64,000 nt of DNA, taken from the NCBI RefSeq assembly GCF_036588685.1, contig NC_086378.1, positions 19,135,578 to 19,199,577 on the forward strand. The letters run 5' to 3'. Shown in pieces: positions 34,051 through 44,870 of this stretch; position 1 is the stretch's first letter, and every line of letters starts with the position of its first letter. Made by a program: the position numbers and the translations under genes. The notes beneath the pieces are model-generated. The model made no database searches. It worked only from the letters and a program-made list of their open reading frames with translations, and had not been told where the DNA came from. Source of the DNA: Mytilus trossulus (Eukaryota; Mollusca; Bivalvia; Mytilida; Mytilidae).

Positions 34051-34207
34051 CAGTGGCGGATCCAGAAATTTTCATAAGTGGGGGCCCACTGACGGACCTA
34101 AGAGGGGGCCCACTCCAGTCACGCTTCAGTGATTCCCTATATAAGCAACCAAATTTTGTTTCCCAAAAAAAAGGGGGGACTGTCCCCCCCCCCTAAATCC
34201 ACCTCTG
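34051..34207 (+). mobile_element. MITE (CAGTGGCGGATCC family, subfamily B), copy 2
   Basis: Left end CAGTGGCGGATCCAG and right end AATCCACCTCTG. The interior contains GTGGGGGCCCACTGACGG and CAGTCACGCTTCAGTGATTC. GATGG directly flanks both sides (34046-34050 and 34208-34212). The element lies inside another mussel repeat, which resumes as GATGGAGAGTTGTCTCATTG, so a 5-bp duplication is supported. Confidence 0.85.
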
Positions 34208-34288
34208 GATGGAGAGTTGTCTCATTGGCACTAATATCACATTTTATATCTATTTATTGGTCAGAGCATATTGAAAGTAATTTATATT

Positions 34289-34667
34289 AGAATGAAATTC
34301 AAAACAGTGTGGCTGTAACGACCTCTGTTCACGATGTAGCTTCGATAGACATTTAAACTGTGGGGTCACCAAAGGTTTCTAATCGCCTTTAATTATAATA
34401 TAATAATAAAAATTAATCAGGAATAATCTTTGTTTTGATTTATATAATTGATATAAATCAAAACATAGTGTTATTTCTGATTAATTCTTCGAATTACTTT
34501 ATTTAGGTGTTGAGAACCTTTGGTGACCCCATAGTTTAAGAGTCTTTTAAAAGTGCATAGTGAGCAGTGGTTGTTACATACAAACGTTCACCTAAATTGT
34601 CCTAGTCAATGTATGAATTTAATGTGTCAATCAATGGCCACAGCCACACTGTTTTGAATTTCATTCT
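34289..34667. repeat. 379-bp foldback (imperfect palindrome)
   Basis: Outer arms AGAATGAAATTCAAAACAGT and the complement at 34648-34667 are perfect over about 28 bp. Inner arms include GGGGTCACCAAAGG/CCTTTGGTGACCCC, and the centre is GTTTTGATTTATAT/ATATAAATCAAAAC. It is non-coding and could form a long hairpin. Target duplication is not clear. Confidence 0.75.
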
Positions 34668-34839
34668 ATATGCAGATACCTTATGTTACGATGTTTCTAC
34701 CTGTCATTTGTCCTTTGACATTGATCTTGTTTTCTTGGTTTAGTGATGGCTTGAGAAAACAAATATTTATTTTTTTGTCATGTGAAATACTCACTTGATA
34801 ATATGATAACTATATTTGGTGTATTGGTTGCTTTAAAGG

Positions 34840-35880
34840 TCTGCATGGCTGTATGACAGAATAACGGGGCCATTGTCTCATTTCCGGGATTCAGAGGTCA
34901 AGGTTTAGTTTTCGTGGTAAAGTCAGTATATCAGATACTATAAGCACCCAGTTAGTCAACTATGAGTGGTGTACAGATTGATTGCAAGGTTTTCATGGAT
35001 CTGTGATCAAGGTTAAGTTTTCGTGGCTTATACATGTACCGTATTGCTTTAAGCAATATGTTAAGGCAGCAACCATTTGATTTTCGGAGGGGGGGGGGGG
35101 GGGGGAGGGCTATGGTTTTTTTTGGAAAAAAAGTTTGTTTCCAGTTTTTGGTGAAAAAAATAATTTGTTTTGGACCCTGAGAAAAAAAAATTGTTTGTTT
35201 CACCCTCAGCTGCCACTATATGGAATGCTAAAAGTGAAAGAAAAAAAATGTTTTTGGTTTGTCGCTAAAAAAATAGATTGTTCTTCGCCGAAGGCGAAAA
35301 AAAAAGTTTGCACAGAAAAAAAAAAATCATAGCCCCCCCACCCCCAGAAAATCAAATGGTTGCTGCCTAACTATGTTATGCATAGGGAATGTTTCGCATG
35401 CGTGCATATCCGACTTGCAGGATTCACCTGGCATTGGCCTCATTTCATAGATCTTTTCGTTTAGGTTTATTTAAGCCACTATTTCTAGTGTTTATGAACT
35501 GATTTGAATATAAACATTCTGTCTGACAGGTTTCGGATATTAACCTTGACCTCACTTTCATGGTTAATTGGTCAATGTAAAGTGGTGATATCAGATACAA
35601 TCAGTTAGAGTTCAAATATATTTGGTGTATTAAATGATTGTAAGCGGTTTACGTGACTGTCTGTCAGGACTCATATAACCTTGACCTCATTTTCATGGTA
35701 CATTGGTCAATGTTAACTTTTGTGGTTTGGTCTGTTTCTATGGTACTATAAGCAATATGTTGATTATATTTGGTTAATGGAATGAATGTAAGGTGTGCAG
35801 GTATTTGGCATGGTTCATCTAACCTTGAACCTATTTTAATGGATCATCAATGTTAAGTTTATTTGATACTTGTATTGAAA
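34840..35880 (+). repeat. degenerate tandem array, ~180-bp unit
   Basis: Repeated phrases ACCTTGACCTCATTTTCATG, TTGGTCAATGTTAA, CTATAAGCAATATGTT and TTTGGTGTATTAAATGATTG recur about every 180 bp (for example near 35550, 35690 and 35830). It is interrupted at 35065-35367 by a MITE. Confidence 0.7.
35065..35367. mobile_element. Harbinger-like MITE with GGCAGCAACC ends
   Basis: 303 bp with inverted ends GGCAGCAACCATTTGATTTT and AAAATCAAATGGTTGCTGCC, bordered by TAA on both sides (35062-35064 and 35368-35370). The array unit carries one TAA at this point, so a 3-bp target duplication is supported. The interior is low-complexity, with G, A and T runs and a small hairpin CTTCGCC/GGCGAAG. PIF/Harbinger elements make 3-bp TWA duplications; the assignment is inference. 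Confidence 0.75.
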
Positions 35881-36934
35881 TTAACCTTTTAGATTTAAGA
35901 CTTTCAAAGAAAATTCAGTCATACATGTAAGTAAAGCAGACACTGTAATCCAACGTGTTCACTCTTGTCATTTTATTAATGTAGGTTTTTTTTCAAATCT
36001 TGTGATTTGAGAATCTTGAGTTCACGTGTATTTGAACGTAAATTTAGGTACTTCTAAGAGCATCCCAATTAAGAATTATATAGAAGCCCCTCCCCTTTAT
36101 CCCACGTAGAGTTAATAATTCTTTAACAAAAACCATTTCAAAGAGATGACAGTTATTTTATATTATACAAGTTATCAAACACCTCTTAATTGCATTAAAT
36201 TTTTACTTTGACATCAACTTCACAGACCTTGATGTAATTAGTTTAATTTTTCTAGATGTACTTTCTAACATCCTGCTTGGAAATCACCATTGATTTTCCA
36301 CTTCATCGAGACCATTTTAATCACAAGGTGACTTCATGTAGAATTTATGATTCCAGTCATCAACCTTTATCTCAAAAACATTTTTGCACATTAAAAGCCA
36401 TGAAATTGCTATTACAGCTACCATAAACGTTAATCAATATGCCCCATGATAGATTATAACCGGATGCATTCCCAGGTTTGGCATCTGAAGCTGATAGTAT
36501 GCAGGATTTGCTGCCGTGATTTCTGAAATATAGTTTCCAATTGAATTATTGTAAGTACCTGCAGAAATTGTTTTTTAACACATTTTTTAAATTTTGTTTC
36601 ATATTTCTGGTTTGTTTCCATAAAAAGGCACGATAATACCAACGTCAGGCAAACGAATAGTTTCAGAAATCAGAGTTTTTTATAATTGTTTTGTTTTTGT
36701 CTTCGTTTTTTCGCAGTTAATAAGTAGTTTCGGTCTGAAATAAATATTTTTTGTCAAACTTTTACAGAATTTTATGAAACTTTAAAATAAGTTTTAATGT
36801 TTTAGAGATAATATTTGCATTTTCATTTTCAGTATTTTTCTTATAGGTGGTCTATATATATATAATGCTCATAACATTAGTATAAACATATTTATTTATA
36901 GTGGATTGAGAAACAAGTTTTGCAACTTATATTA
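35881..36934. other. unassigned intergenic sequence
   Basis: No gene, repeat unit or RNA gene can be supported. Confidence 0.45.
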
Positions 36935-37625
36935 ATCCCTTTCCACTTTGCGGATGCGAGTGCTGCCTTGTAGCGGAATTAGCCTGCTCTTTTTCGAAAT
37001 CTACACGGGTCAGCCATGTATCGTCCTCTCCCGACGGACTATCATCGTTTCCTCAAGACCATATACTCGCAAATGGTGTCAAGGTGCTAATAACATTGAC
37101 AGACAGTCTGGGATTAAATTGGTACGACATGATAAGTTTGTAAACTTTCATGTTTATATGGACTGTTATACAAATTGGATAAAGGCCAATCTTCAAAATC
37201 AAGAAAATGACAAATGAATACAAAGTTTCATATTTTGCGCTTTTTAAAATTCTGTATGTGACGATTCGAATATAGAGACTTATGTTAGAAAGGCACTCTC
37301 TTATAGTTCAAACATATTATAATATCTTGGATTGATAAACATAACATTATATATATATATATCCCTTTCCACTTTGCGGATGCGAGTTCTGCATTGTAGC
37401 GGCATTAGCCTGTTCCTTTTAGAAATCTACAAGGGTGTCTTTTGCGTGCAAGAGATATATCTTTCTCTTAAACGGCCAGCCATTTATCGTCCCCTTCAGA
37501 CCATACTCGGAATCAAGGGAGAGCCAAAAATTAAGGTCCTGAAATTTTCTCCCCAGGAACGGGTATCTAACCAGGAACCTTTGTGTTACTACACCACGGC
37601 TCCGACAGCATGCAGCACAGTTCTG
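36935..37625 (+). repeat. two direct copies of a repeat starting ATCCCTTTCCACTTTGCGG
   Basis: Copy 1 (36935-37080) and copy 2 (37361-37625) share CGGATGCGAGT, TGTAGCGG(A/C)ATTAGCCTG and CAGCCAT(G/T)TATCGTCC. Copy 2 is preceded by a short (TA)n tract. They are non-coding, and the open frames over them are translations of the repeat. Confidence 0.65.
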
Positions 37626-38029
37626 TGGAACTCTATATCTTAACGAATTTTGTTGTTTTTTTCCATTTAGTTTCTACTGTTTGTTTGTTTTTGTTTATTT
37701 TGTCTGTAAAATTCTGTAAAACAAAAAAGAAAGACATGCTTTCCGAAATCCTTTCTCAGTAGTGCAATAGCCAATGTGGGTAGATTCTATTTTTTTAATT
37801 ATAAAGAACAATATAGTAAGTATGTTAATGTTTGAACATAGTCTAAAATACTTTTCCTTTTTAATTTTGCAGTCAGTATAGGCATGTATTTTCATGTACA
37901 GGCTGTGGTATTGATTGTGATTCCAGGTACGTATCTCCTTACATTGTTTTATGGAAAACGTTGAAATATCAATGAAAACTGTATTACAAAATATGCATGT
38001 ATTATATTGTATTATTTTAATTTTAGTTT

Positions 38030-38240
38030 CTTGTGTACAATTTGGAAATTAGTATGGCGTTCATTACCACTGAACTAGTATATATTTGTTTAGGGGCCAG
38101 CTGAAGGACGCCTCCGGGTGCGGGAATTTCTGGCTAAATTGAAGACCTGTTGGTGACCTTCTGCTGTTGTTGTTTTTTTATTTGGTCGGGTTGTTGTCTC
38201 TTTGACACATTGCCCATTTCCATTCTCAATTTTATGATAT
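38030..38240 (+). repeat. 'ggtcgggttgttgtc' interspersed repeat, full copy
   Basis: Reads continuously from TTAGTATGGCGTTCATTACC through GGGGCCAGCTGAAGGACGCC to TTGACACATTGCCCATTTCC and CTCAATTTTAT. The left breakpoint of the tandem duplication (38144) lies inside it. Confidence 0.8.
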
Positions 38241-41200
38241 ATTTGCCACTGGACATTAAGTAACCAACCAATTAAACTAATGTTATCTACAAAATAGGTT
38301 GAACGTGTTAAATTGATAAATTAAGGTTGATTAATGTTGACAAAGTTTTTTAAACCATAGAATAAGCAAAAATTGCACAGTGCAAATATTAATCGTCAGA
38401 ACTATTGGACCTGAGTGTCTGCACAATGACCGGCAGAATATAAAGTAAATAGTTTCAAAATTATCATGATTGATGTCTAACCATAAATTTAGGCTAATTT
38501 CTCAATAAACGTTGAAATACCAATGTAAACTGTATTTGTAGGATATTTGCCACTGAACATAAAGTAACCAACCCAATTATTAATCTAATGCTATCTTCAA
38601 AAAAGGTTGAAGGTATTAAATTATGAAATTGAGATTTATTAATGTTGACAAAGTTTAAACCACAAAATATGCAAACACTGTGTGCGAATATTGATCATGA
38701 GCTACTTGAGTGCCTGCACAACAACCGGTTGAATATAGAGTGAAAAGTTTCAAAATTACCACGAAAGCAATACTTAAATGATGACGAAAAGGATGTCATC
38801 CAGTAGTTGGGAAAGCATTTTTTTTGCACTTTAGTGAAATGCAGAGAATATCATTATAAGAGCACTCATGTAATGTTGATATCAAGTAGAGTAAATGGAC
38901 ATCGAATTTCAAAGGAATTATCTTGTTGATTGTCGTCCGTTGATATCGTCATATATGTTGTCGTTATTAATTTTTTTATAGTGTTATAGGTGCAAAGAAA
39001 ACAGAACTTTTGGGTTTCTTGTTTAAATTGTTTCATATTGTGTCGTGTCTCTCAATGCATGACTATAATGGTATATATATTTCCTACTGATGAATTATTT
39101 AACGAGTAAATTGGTATAAATACATTGGTGACCTGCTGCTGTTGTTTTTTTATTTGGTCGGGTTGTTGTCTCTTTGACACATTTCCCATTTCCATTCTCA
39201 ATTTTATAGTGTCTGAATTACCTTTCCTATTCTGAATTTCAAGTAAATTTTAATTGATTGATTTAAAGAATGGTTGTTGTTGTATGATTAACGCACGTTC
39301 AGTGGCAAATATTTCATGCCTTAAATCAATCGATAAGATTATGTTATTATGATAAAGTGTGTTTTTTCGTTAATGATGTTGTGATTTTTGCTAGTGGTAT
39401 GTGACTTAGTGCTTGTTATATCTGTTCAGTGTTAATCAACTGACTGATATAAAACCTCAGGGGTCTGAGAACTAACAAGCTAAAAATCCGGCTGAGCTTG
39501 TCAGTTAAAAGAGTACATATATATACATTGTCGCACAGTTCATATTCATATCACATTTACATGTTCTTGTGCTGAATATGCATTTGACCTGTTGGTGACC
39601 TTCTGCTGTTGTTGTTTTTTTATTTGGTCGGGTTGTTGTCTCTTTGACACATTGCCCATTTCCATTCTCAATTTTATGATATATTTGCCACTGGACATTA
39701 AGTAACCAACCAATTAAACTAATGTTATCTACAAAATAGGTTGAACGTGTTAAATTGATAAATTAAGGTTGATTAATGTTGACAAAGTTTTTTAAACCAT
39801 AGAATAAGCAAAAATTGCACAGTGCAAATATTAATCGTCAGAACTATTGGACCTGAGTGTCTGCACAATGACCGGCAGAATATAAAGTAAATAGTTTCAA
39901 AATTATCATGATTGATGTCTAACCATAAATTTAGGCTAATTTCTCAATAAACGTTGAAATACCAAAGTAAACTGTATTTGTAGGATATTTGCCACTGAAC
40001 ATAAAGTAACCAACCCAATTATTAATCTAATGCTATCTTCAAAAAAGGTTGAAGGTATTAAATTATGAAATTGAGATTTATTAATGTTGACAAAGTTTAA
40101 ACCACAAAATATGCAAACACTGTGTGCGAATATTGATCATGAGCTACTTGAGTGCCTGCACAACAACCGGTTGAATATAGAGTGAAAAGTTTCAAAATTA
40201 CCACGAAAACAATACTTAAATGATGACGAAAAGGATGTCATCCAGTAGTTGGGAAAGCATTTTTTTTGCACTTTAGTGAAATGCAGAGAATATCATTATA
40301 AGAGCACTCATGTAATGTTGATATCAAGTAGAGTAAATGGACATCGAATTTCAAAGGAATTATCTTGTTGATTGTCGTCCGTTGATATCGTCATATATGT
40401 TGTCGTTATTAATTTTTTTATAGTGTTATAGGTGCAAAGAAAACAGAACTTTTGGGTTTCTTGTTTAAATTGTTTCATATTGTGTCGTGTCTCTCAATGC
40501 ATGACTATACGTTTTTTTTGTCATTGACAAAGGCAGCACAGTGACTTAAAGGAGCTCATTTTGACTATTGTGGGTAGTTTTCTCATTCGCTTTCAACAGC
40601 TATCACCACATCACATTTCAATGCCATTCAATTCATTCGTTCAAGCTAACAGTATTTCAATCAATGATAATCACATTTCATAGAGAAGTCCTATTCGCAA
40701 CGTTAACTACATTAGTTATAATGTATCCACAGCAGCTACATTTTGTATTATTGCTGACCCTATATAGTATACCCTTTTTATGTCAATCTAAATTTAATTT
40801 TCATCATCCTATCTAAAGAACCCACAAATTTAATTCATTATGACTTTGTTCTAGTCCTGATTATGCATGACATGTTTGCCAATGGACGTGTCAGTAAACC
40901 ACAATCAATAGTTAATAAGAAGATGTTATTCGTCTTTAAAATTGAAGTTAAAGACACATGTTTAAGATTATAGTTTTTTGGAACTTTCCTAGAGTTTTTT
41001 TTTGTATCTAAGAACATCTGGAACCCAAATGTTAACTATGTGCATCTGGAAGACAATCAGGGTTGTGTATAATGGTATATATATTTCCTACTGATGAATT
41101 ATTTAACGAGTAAATTGGTATAAATACATTGGTGACCTGCTGCTGTTGTTTTTTTATTTGGTCGGGTTGTTGTCTCTTTGACACATTTCCCATTTCCATT

Positions 41201-41591
41201 CTCAATTTTATAGTGTCTGAATTACCTTTCCTATTCTGAATTTCAAGTAAATTTTAATTGATTGATTTAAAGAATGGTTGTTGTTGTATGATTAACGCAC
41301 GTTCAGTGGCAAATATTTCATGCCTTAAATCAATCGATAAGATTATGTTATTATGATAAAGTGTGTTTTTTCGTTAATGATGTTGTGATTTTTGCTAGTG
41401 GTATGTGACTTTGTGCTTGTTATATCTGTTCAGTGTTAATCAACTGACTGATATAAAACCTCAGAGGTCTGAGAACTAACAAGCTAAAAATCCGGCTGAG
41501 CTTGTCAGTTAAAAGAGTACATATATATACATTGTCGCACAGTTCATATTCATATCACATTTACATGTTCTTGTGCTGAATATGCATTTGA
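38144..41591 (+). repeat. recent imperfect tandem duplication, X-Y-X'-Z-Y'
   Basis: X is 38144-39067 and X' is 39586-40509 (offset 1442). Y is 39068-39587 and Y' is 41072-41591 (offset 2004). Z, about 562 bp (40510-41071), is present only between X' and Y'. By eye X and X' differ at about two bases and Y and Y' at about two. Inside each X there is an older ~310-bp duplication ('GATATTTGCCACTG(G/A)ACAT' units). The simplest history is duplication of X-Z-Y followed by loss of Z from the first copy, with TATA microhomology at the X/Z and Z/Y edges. Confidence 0.88.
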
Positions 41592-43742
41592 TTTGCAATT
41601 ATTAACTGGACGTGAAACATGCATCTATCAAACCCCTAAACTGGAGTATTTTTCGTCTTTTCTTTTTTTTATTTATGGCAGTAGTTAAAAACAGATTTAG
41701 TTACTTATGTAGCGAAAGTCTCCAATGATGTAAGAAAAACGCGTATACATCCTTAAATTTTACTAAATTGTGTGAACATCATTCTTTTTGTCTTCGTAAA
41801 ACAAACATACATGTATAGTTTTACTTCTTATTTAATGATCTTTAATTGGCACTACCATTAATTGATTGTTATAAGCACTGTTTCTAATTTCCATAGAAAT
41901 ATTGGTACTGTGTGACTATTGTAACTTGGCTCTATACAAACCAACCACAGCGAACTGGTACGACACAAGTCATCCTTGTCATGCTGTCGATGGTGACCAC
42001 AACCAGACATTTGTTTCCTGTAAGTCTGACCATCCCTGGTGGCAAGTGGATCTTGGGATGTCACACAAAATAAATTCCATCAACATTTCCTTTTTGTCAG
42101 GAGAGTCAAAAGGTGCGTTTATGTGTATTGATGACAGCAACCGCGTTAAAACCACCAAAACGAGATATTTTTGTACCAAGTGAAAAAGTTACATGTTTGC
42201 ATAAAATATGATATTTATCTCAAATGTATGTTAATTTCTTTCGTTTCTGTGAAGAAATGATTTTCCCGCCAGCGTTTGAATTGTTTTACATTGTCATTTC
42301 TGGGCCTTTTATAGGTGACTATGTGGTATGAGCTTTGCTCATTGTTGAAGGCCGTATGGTGACCTAAAGTAATTTCTGTCATTTAATTCTTGTGGAGAGT
42401 AAAGTCTCATTGGCAATCATTCCAAATCTTCTTTTTTTATATTTAATGATGAGATAATTGTACAAATATTGCAAGTGTTTCTCTGTATTATAGTATTTCT
42501 ATTCTTTTTTTTTATCTCTGGAAGACGATATCAGTACAATGGCATTTGAAGATATTTCACCAGGGGGAGACATTCTCAACATCACAAAATGTGGAGTAGA
42601 TTCCGAAATCCTTTCTTTAACTCTCTGCAAAGAAAGCGTAAAAGGACGATACGTCCGGATTTCAAAAAAAGTTTTATCCGGTACTATTAAAATACAAGAA
42701 GTAGAAGTATATGGTAATTTTATACATTTTATACATTTTATACATTTTATATATTTTATACATTTTATACATTTTATACATTTTATACATTTTATACATT
42801 TTATTGATATGGCATGCATGTGGCTATCCTATATAGTTGTTTGTTTTTTTTTATTCTGGAAGCAAATCGTTTATAGATAAAAAGAATTTTGATCAACATC
42901 ACATGTAAAAATGTTAAAAGAAAATTACATAACCCAAGGTACTTGTATATTCTAGAACTATAATAAATGACTTTGGAGTTTGATATCATTTACATTCTAC
43001 GTTTATTTTATCCGAAATTGTTTTTCACTATCAAATGTTTGGGTTTGAACCTTAATAGTAAAAAAAATATCTGATAAAAAACGTTGAATGGAAATGATAT
43101 CAAACTCCAAAGTCATATATTATAGGACTAGTTCTTTAATGCATGTACTGTTTGTCACTAAAAGTTATAAACTCGTAAACTGTAAATGAAATGTCAAGAT
43201 TAGGTTTAAAAGGAAAAGACAGAAAGATAAAGAATTATGGTTCACAAACATTTAAAAAAAAACTCAACATTCAGCATTAAGAACCTTAATAGACCAGTAT
43301 TCCTATTAATTAAGCAGCTGTAATTAATAACATTTTATTTGTAGGACACGTTGATGGGCCCTGTCCAGATATCACAGAAAAGTGGATATGTGACAACATG
43401 TGCATGGCTCCGGAAGGGGCAACTGGTGACCAAGTCTGTAGTCGGTGTAAATGCCCGTGTACAACTCTTGGAGAGGAGGTCAATCACATACTTACTGAAG
43501 TGGAACTTCAACAGAAAATTGATAAACTTGTTAATGATATCAGTATAGATAAGAAAAATACCGCCGTCTCCAAACGAAAGCTGATAAGTGCGCCAGACAG
43601 TAGGAAGTCTGCTGTAGCAGTGGGATCAACTGGTATCGTCATACTCGCATTGTTACTCCTGGGGATTATTGCCATGGATGCTAGCAGACTCGTCTGTCTT
43701 GTCCACTTGACTAGACGGTTTTGTAACAAATATAAAAACTAG
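40721..43742 (+). CDS. membrane-anchored F-type (fucose-binding) lectin-like protein
   Basis: Predicted 282 residues. Exons: 40721-40766, 41897-42112, 42525-42713 and 43345-43742, with consistent phases. Exon 1 encodes a hydrophobic leader (YPQQLHFVLLLTLYKILVLC) that runs across the first junction; its donor, GTATAC, is only fair. Residues 22-150 form one F-type lectin (FTP) domain (NLALYKPTTANWYDTSHPCH, AVDGD, PWWQVDLG, GRYVRIS, EVEVYG). A Cys-rich segment follows (151-189; CPDITEKWICDNMC, CSRCKCPC), then a charged helical linker, a juxtamembrane SAPDSRKSA, a membrane span (241-261) and a short basic tail. Family members bind fucose on glycans, often in innate immunity or gamete recognition. 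The domain looks ~15-20 residues short between exons 2 and 3, so a micro-exon may be missed (for example 42255-42314) or the site may be altered. The fucose-binding His and Arg set cannot be confirmed. Confidence 0.78.
42320..42445 (-). repeat. mussel-type interspersed repeat, reverse copy
   Basis: Reads TTGCTCATTGTTGAAGGCCG to CTCATTGGCAATCATTCCAA. It lies in the lectin gene's second intron. Confidence 0.7.
42717..42804 (+). repeat. 9-bp tandem repeat (TTTTATACA)n
   Basis: About nine and a half copies, one with an A/T change. It starts only a few bases after the donor of lectin exon 3 (exon end 42713). Because the unit is a multiple of three it stays open in several frames, which explains the apparent long open frames on both strands. 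Confidence 0.92.
42954..43135. repeat. 182-bp foldback in the lectin gene's third intron
   Basis: Arms of ~55-60 bp share ATGACTTTGGAGTTTGATAT and its complement (42967-42986 and 43095-43115), with outer AGAACTA/TAGTTCT. A ~70-bp loop lies between. Non-coding. Confidence 0.8.
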
Positions 43743-44063
43743 ATATTAGAATACTATAGCCCAACATGTAGGACTATTTATCGTTTATCTATATAGTCGC
43801 TATGAAGTTCCAAAATCCCGTCTATTCGGGGTTATGCCTTTGATTTAATTCGACCGTTTTTTATGTATTGTTTATTATATTATCTGTAATTTATAGCATT
43901 TGGATAACTGGACTGAAAAACACGTATATTTCTGTATTGCCATATTACAAACCCGTTACAAAGTAAAAATAACTAATTCAGTTAAAAAAACTAACTTTAT
44001 GCTTATGTACAAATAACAATTTCCCTTAAAAAATATGACAGACACTTGGCTCCTGACTTGGGA

Positions 44064-44419
44064 TACGAAACTATTCAGATTGGTTTATACAATTTGTTCT
44101 TGTATTGTGTCGTTACAAACTGGACTTGTTTATTTAAGTTTATTTTTCCAATCTTAGGGCGGATTGACGACTCCAAACATGTTTAATCTGCCATTGACAT
44201 CACTCGCCGCGATAAAGCCTTTTTGTTGTGCTAATGCGGCGTAAAGCAACCAACAATCAATCATGGGATAGACTTATATAGGATGTCAATGGCAGATTAA
44301 ACATGTTTAGAGGTGTCAATCCGCCCTAAGATTGGAAAAATAAACTTAAATAAACAAGTCCAGTTTGTAACGACACAATACAAGAACAAATTGTATAAAC
44401 CAATCTGAATAGTTTCGTA
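44064..44419. repeat. 356-bp palindrome with ~140-bp arms
   Basis: The left arm (44064-44207) begins TACGAAACTATTCAGATTGG and the right arm (44286-44419) is its complement, nearly perfect over ~135 bp. The ~75-bp loop contains TGCGGCGTAAAGCAACCAAC followed by AATCAATCA, which looks like the tail of a molluscan SINE. It is inserted within a mussel-type repeat (GGCTCCTGACTTGGGA left, GGAAGATGTGGTGTGAGTGC right). Confidence 0.85.
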
Positions 44420-44870
44420 TGGGTGTAGATATAGGAAGATGTGGTGTGAGTGCCAATGAGACAACTCTCCATCCAAATAACAATTTTAAAAAAGTAAACC
44501 ATTATAGGTCAAAGTACGGCCTTCAACACGGAACCTTAGCTCACACCAAACAACAAGCTATAAAGGGCCCCAAAATTACTACTAATTACCATTTAAACGG
44601 GAAAACCATTGGTCTAATTTATATATAAAAAAAAAGAGAAACGAGAAACACGTATAAATTATAAATTACATAAACAAACGACAACTACTGTACATCAGAT
44701 TCCATACTTAGGACAGGTGCAAATTTGCAGCGGGATTAAACGAATAATGGATCCAAACCTTCTCCCTTTTTCTGAGACAATAGCATAACATCACAACATA
44801 GAAAAACACACGATAAAATATCAATTGGCAGGCCTCACTCAATCAAAAAAACGTTTTTATTTGTGTCTGT
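44420..44870 (+). repeat. mussel-type interspersed repeat, long copy
   Basis: Core GAAGATGTGGTGTGAGTGCC, then AACCATTATAGGTCAAAGTA, CACCAAACAACAAGCTATAA, CAAACGACAACTACTGTACA and GATAAAATATCAATTGGCAG. The full length of the unit is well represented here. Confidence 0.8.

Noticed and set aside
37361..37643. Open frames over the ATCCCTTTCCACTTTGCGG repeats as genes, or as tRNA-like SINEs
   Set aside because: Both copies translate the same repeat in different frames. I could not find convincing A and B boxes.
42499..42880. Open frames on both strands over the 9-bp repeat (113 and 106 codons)
   Set aside because: The repeat unit is a multiple of three and free of stops, so long frames are automatic. 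The real coding part is the lectin exon ending at 42713.
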